Position numbers and translations under genes: made by a program
Notes under the pieces: model-generated
What the model was told of the DNA's origin: nothing
Database searches by the model: none
The model's input: only the letters and a program-made list of their open reading frames with translations
Part shown: one piece after another, positions 14,951-16,785 of the stretch
Numbering within the stretch: the first letter of the stretch is position 1
Layout of the letters: each line of letters begins with the position of its first letter
Origin: Clostridia bacterium
GTDB taxonomy: Bacteria > Bacillota_A > Clostridia > Oscillospirales > CAG-272
Assembly (NCBI GenBank): GCA_017462445.1
Contig: JAFTRB010000007.1
Coordinates: 1 to 16,785, forward strand
Direction of reading: 5' to 3'
DNA: 16,785 nucleotides

Positions 14951-14992
14951 AAAAAGGATGCTCTTTACCGAATGGTATTGAGCATCCTTTTT
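14951..14992. terminator. Terminator between PRTase-like and YgjV-like genes
   Basis: A 13-bp stem (AAAAAGGATGCTC at 14951-14963, complement at 14980-14992) with an inner TACC-GAAT-GGTA hairpin and T tracts on both strands. It serves the convergent genes on either side. Confidence 0.9.
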
Positions 14993-15027
14993 ATATAAAT
15001 TTACGCAAAGGAAAACAAGATATACAA

Positions 15028-15573
15028 TTATAGTGAAGAGGGGGTGGGAGCTTGTTCCGTTCGCTCCTTCGCCTTGGAGAAGCGGATTATGCCCACTATG
15101 GAGGACACGACCGAGATGCCCTCGTTTGCCATACCTCCGATGGAGAAAACGAAGATGTTGTAAATTAAAATCATCGTGGAGGTCACAACCACGCTGTAAC
15201 GGAGAAGCTGGGGGTTGCCGAGGGACATAAAGATTGTGTTTGCCATAAGAGCGAGAATAATAAGCAGCGAATGCGCGCCCTGCCAGGAGAGGGCGCCAAG
15301 AACACCCATCAGGATAGCCAAAAGGCCTGCCGAAAGATAGCAGAGGGGAGTTCTTTCCTTCTCAAAATAGAAGGTGATGTTTCTTACAATGCAAACTATA
15401 TTAAGCAAAAATCCGTCGGATGCGCCGAGGAAAAGGAAGCTTAAGCAGGTGCAGCCCGTCGCAATTGTCTGCCAGATAAGCAGCGACCGCTTGGTATTCA
15501 TTTGATAGGACAGGCAGGTTATTAGGGTGGCGAGAATGCCAAGCGCCTGACCGATTATTAAATGGGGTTCCAT
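15028..15573 (-). CDS. YgjV-like inner membrane protein
   Basis: A 181-aa membrane protein that I place in the Imp-YgjV family (bacterial inner membrane protein YgjV): 'GQALGILATLITCLSYQMNTKRSLL' at the N-terminus, 'GFLLNIVCIVRNITFYF' in the middle and six or so short TM segments to about residue 165, then a charged Pro-rich tail. The family's function is unknown; early small transporter-like folds have been suggested. I chose the ATG at 15573 because GGAAGGAG lies 5 nt upstream; the GTG at 15588 lies within this site. It has a consensus-type promoter at 15701-15729 and a leader of roughly 120 nt with several helices. Confidence 0.85.
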   Translation of the reverse strand: MEPHLIIGQALGILATLITCLSYQMNTKRSLLIWQTIATGCTCLSFLFLGASDGFLLNIVCIVRNITFYFEKERTPLCYLSAGLLAILMGVLGALSWQGAHSLLIILALMANTIFMSLGNPQLLRYSVVVTSTMILIYNIFVFSIGGMANEGISVVSSIVGIIRFSKAKERTEQAPTPSSL

Positions 15574-15695
15574 ATATTCTCCTTCCACAAGGGCTAAGTC
15601 CTTTTCCCATCGCAGAAAAGGAATATTTGTACTTACGGTTGCTCATCTGTACAACTGTAATCAAAGGCTTAGACGAATGCTAAAGCCCTGAGCAT
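15574..15695 (-). promoter_or_regulatory. Structured 5' leader of the YgjV-like gene
   Basis: About 120 nt from the expected transcription start to the ATG. In RNA sense, GGGCTTTAG (15688-15680) can pair with CTAAGCC (15672-15666), or its first five bases with AGCCC (15595-15591) close to the SD; these are mutually exclusive. A 6-bp helix TTGTAC/GTACAA (15654-15649 with 15632-15627) and a perfect 8-bp helix TCCTTTTC/GAAAAGGA (15622-15615 with 15606-15599) lie between. This looks like a switch-type leader, but I cannot match it to a known riboswitch class. Confidence 0.4.
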
Positions 15696-15700
15696 ATTAG

Positions 15701-15729
15701 AGTATAGCACCCGAGACGGGTGTTGTCAA
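15701..15729 (-). promoter_or_regulatory. Promoter of YgjV-like gene with palindrome in spacer
   Basis: On the minus strand TTGACA and TATACT are separated by 17 nt. The spacer holds a perfect interrupted palindrome, CACCCG-AGA-CGGGTG (15708-15722), where a repressor or spacer-distorting activator could bind. Confidence 0.8.
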
Positions 15730-15730
15730 G

Positions 15731-15768
15731 AAAAAAGAATAGCCTCGGCATAGGCTTGGGCTATTCTT
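15731..15768 (-). terminator. Terminator overlapping the XRE gene stop
   Basis: A 10-bp stem (AAGAATAGCC at 15735-15744, complement at 15759-15768) with an inner AGCCT/AGGCT hairpin. On the minus strand it ends in T6, which abuts the -35 box of the YgjV promoter. The stop codon of the XRE gene lies within the stem. Confidence 0.85.
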
Positions 15769-15994
15769 CAAGCGAGAAGATGTCATTATAATCAACATTT
15801 AATATTCTTTTGATTAAAATTATTTCATCGGGGTACAGATGCCTTTGCCCGACTTCAATTTTTGCAAGAGCGCTTCGCGTAATATCACAGCCTGCAAGCT
15901 GGAGCTGTGTGGCTACCTGCTCTTGGGTATAACCTGCTTGCTCTCTTAATTTTCGGATGTTGTTTCCCACTTTCTTCTCTACAAAAATATTCAT
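15761..15994 (-). CDS. XRE-family helix-turn-helix regulator
   Basis: A 77-aa protein that is almost only the Cro/CI-type HTH domain: 'VGNNIRKLREQAGYTQEQVATQL' (helices 1-2), 'DITRSALAKIEVGQRHLYPDEIILIKRILNV' (recognition helix and helices 4-5), ending 'DYNDIFSLEE'. I chose the ATG at 15994; upstream starts (GTG at 16042) would leave almost no leader because the promoter -10 is at 16051-16056. No clear SD precedes 15994, so the start is the least certain part. It is divergent from the YxjI-like gene, with two palindromes around the overlapping promoters that are natural targets, so it is likely an autoregulated repressor (inference). Confidence 0.88.
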   Translation of the reverse strand: MNIFVEKKVGNNIRKLREQAGYTQEQVATQLQLAGCDITRSALAKIEVGQRHLYPDEIILIKRILNVDYNDIFSLEE

Positions 15995-16031
15995 AACTAA
16001 ACACAATACCCTGCATTTTGCTCTTATTTTG

Positions 16032-16042
16032 GTGCAAAGCAC
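16032..16042. promoter_or_regulatory. Operator candidate O1
   Basis: Perfect palindrome GTGC-AAA-GCAC directly before the plus-strand -35 box and just downstream of the expected minus-strand start. It shares GGTGCAAAGC with the second site (16031-16040 and 16089-16098). Confidence 0.5.
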
Positions 16043-16071
16043 TTGACATTATTATAGCAATATGTTATTAT
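16043..16071 (+). promoter_or_regulatory. Sigma-A promoter of the YxjI-like gene
   Basis: TTGACA, a 17-nt spacer and TATTAT. The in-frame ATG at 16070 overlaps the -10 box, so it cannot be the start of translation from this promoter. Confidence 0.82.
16051..16059 (-). promoter_or_regulatory. Extended -10 promoter of the XRE gene
   Basis: On the minus strand TGCTATAAT is a perfect extended -10, lying entirely inside the spacer of the plus-strand promoter. The two promoters overlap and should exclude each other. Confidence 0.6.
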
Positions 16072-16076
16072 GAAGA

Positions 16077-16094
16077 TGCACCTATATAGGTGCA
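16077..16094. promoter_or_regulatory. Operator candidate O2
   Basis: A perfect 18-bp palindrome TGCACCTATATAGGTGCA lies over the expected plus-strand transcription start and next to the -35 region of the XRE promoter. Confidence 0.55.
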
Positions 16095-16177
16095 AAGCGC
16101 AATTTATGTGCTTTATTAGACAAGCGCACTTGAATTCAATTTATTCAAGTGGTTGTAAAACATTTGATGAGGGGATT

Positions 16178-16756
16178 ATGGGATTTTTTGGTGATTTAAT
16201 AAAATCTGTTGTTGTGGAGGTCGCAAGAGATGCCTCAATAACTGCAGTGACCGAACTAATTCATAGAAGCCGTTCGAGCGAAAGGGTATTAGGGAATGGT
16301 TCAAATAATTTGAAGCTTTTGGTTAAGAAAAAGATTTTCGCTTTTGATAATAGTTTTTATGTTTTATCCGAAACTGGAAAAAAAGTTTATCAAGTAAAAA
16401 TAGGATTGTTTAAGAGCAGCTTGCGATTGTTCGATATGGACGGAAAACTAAGAGGTGAAATAAAAAAATCAAAACATAAGAATGGAGTTAGGTTTGATTT
16501 ATACGCAAGCAACAAGAAATTAGGAAGCATTTATTCAGAATCATCAATAAAGTATGATATTGATTTTAATGGGTGGTATATAAAGGGAAGTGTGCTGAGT
16601 TGGCGATATGATGTTTATAATGTTAGCGATGCATTGGTCATGCAAATATACAAGTGCACAGGTAATAACGAATCTTATGTTATAGAATATAACAACAGCT
16701 CTGATGAATTGCTGGGGTTATTGCTTGTGTTCACTTTAGAGATGAGAGCAAAATAA
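16178..16756 (+). CDS. LURP-one/YxjI-like protein
   Basis: A 192-aa protein from the ATG at 16178, chosen because GAGGGG lies just upstream and the frame's first ATG (16070) is inside the promoter. Residues about 45-190 match the LURP-one-related/YxjI pattern: 'KKKIFAFDNSFYVLSETGKKVYQVK', then repeated strands of the type 'LRLFDMDGKLRGEIKK', 'LYASNKKLGSIYS', 'WYIKGSVLSWRYDVYN', 'ALVMQIYK' and a C-terminal hydrophobic helix 'LLGLLLVFTLEM'. The fold is a 12-stranded barrel around a helix, like tubby proteins and phospholipid scramblases. An extra N-terminal 40-residue amphipathic segment 'FFGDLIKSVVVEVARDAS' may contact membrane. Function of bacterial members is unknown. It is divergent from the XRE regulator. 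Confidence 0.8.
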   Translation: MGFFGDLIKSVVVEVARDASITAVTELIHRSRSSERVLGNGSNNLKLLVKKKIFAFDNSFYVLSETGKKVYQVKIGLFKSSLRLFDMDGKLRGEIKKSKHKNGVRFDLYASNKKLGSIYSESSIKYDIDFNGWYIKGSVLSWRYDVYNVSDALVMQIYKCTGNNESYVIEYNNSSDELLGLLLVFTLEMRAK

Positions 16757-16772
16757 GAAAGGAAAATAAAGT

Positions 16773-16785
16773 ATGCTAATTTACA
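16773..16785 (+). CDS. Possible start of next gene
   Basis: An ATG 17 nt after the YxjI-like stop is preceded by AAAGGAAAA. Only four codons are in the window, so this is a guess based on spacing and the SD. Confidence 0.3.

Noticed and set aside
15401..15664. Frame starting MSNRKYKYSFS in the YgjV leader
   Set aside because: No SD, and it runs deep into the YgjV gene in another frame; a short leader peptide cannot be excluded but is not supported.
15574..15695. Match of the YgjV leader to purine, preQ1, glycine, c-di-GMP or fluoride riboswitches
   Set aside because: The conserved sequence motifs of those classes that I remember are not present.
16070..16177. Upstream in-frame extension of the YxjI-like protein from ATG 16070
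   Set aside because: The ATG overlaps the promoter -10 box and lies before the expected transcription start.

Overview
The window looks like a chromosomal piece of a low-to-moderate GC Bacillota (Clostridia, probably a gut Oscillospirales/Lachnospirales-type uncultured genome). The evidence is the strong AGGAGG-type ribosome binding sites, several near-consensus sigma-A promoters with exactly 17-nt spacers, a DUF4317 protein, BspA-like LRR and Cys/His-repeat lipoproteins, and small two-TM proteins of a type I associate with gut Clostridia. No phage structural genes, transposase, rRNA or CRISPR array is visible.

Layout: (1) 1-1556, plus strand, AT-rich: the 3' part of an ankyrin-like protein, a stand-alone HNH nuclease and a small NPNN-repeat protein broken by a frameshift, closed by a strong terminator; this looks like an accessory or defence/toxin-type cassette. 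(2) 1642-2769, minus: a DUF4317 protein with its own promoter. (3) 2925-5946, minus: a response regulator, a sensor kinase with a very short extracellular loop, an eight-TM membrane protein and a two-TM protein, all overlapping and ended by a terminator. (4) 6151-9607, minus: two tandem ATPase-permease pairs of the BcrA/ABC-2 type; the first ATPase has apparently lost its start codon. (5) 9756-10429, minus: an alanine-rich helical protein and a second two-TM protein paralogous to the last gene of region 3. (6) 10874-14103: a lipoprotein with two Cys/His repeats, a 74-aa membrane protein and a 694-aa LRR lipoprotein. (7) 14261-15573: a phosphoribosyltransferase-fold protein whose PRPP loop lacks its acidic residues, and a YgjV-like membrane protein with a long structured leader. 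(8) 15761-16756, AT-rich: an XRE regulator divergent from a LURP-one/YxjI-like protein, with palindromic operator candidates around overlapping promoters. A next gene may begin at 16773.

Working model (inference): regions 3-5 form one envelope-stress or peptide-antibiotic module in which the kinase/regulator pair senses a membrane-active compound and controls the two BcrAB-like exporters and the small membrane proteins. The XRE/YxjI pair is a self-contained autoregulated unit, and the left-edge cassette is probably horizontally acquired.
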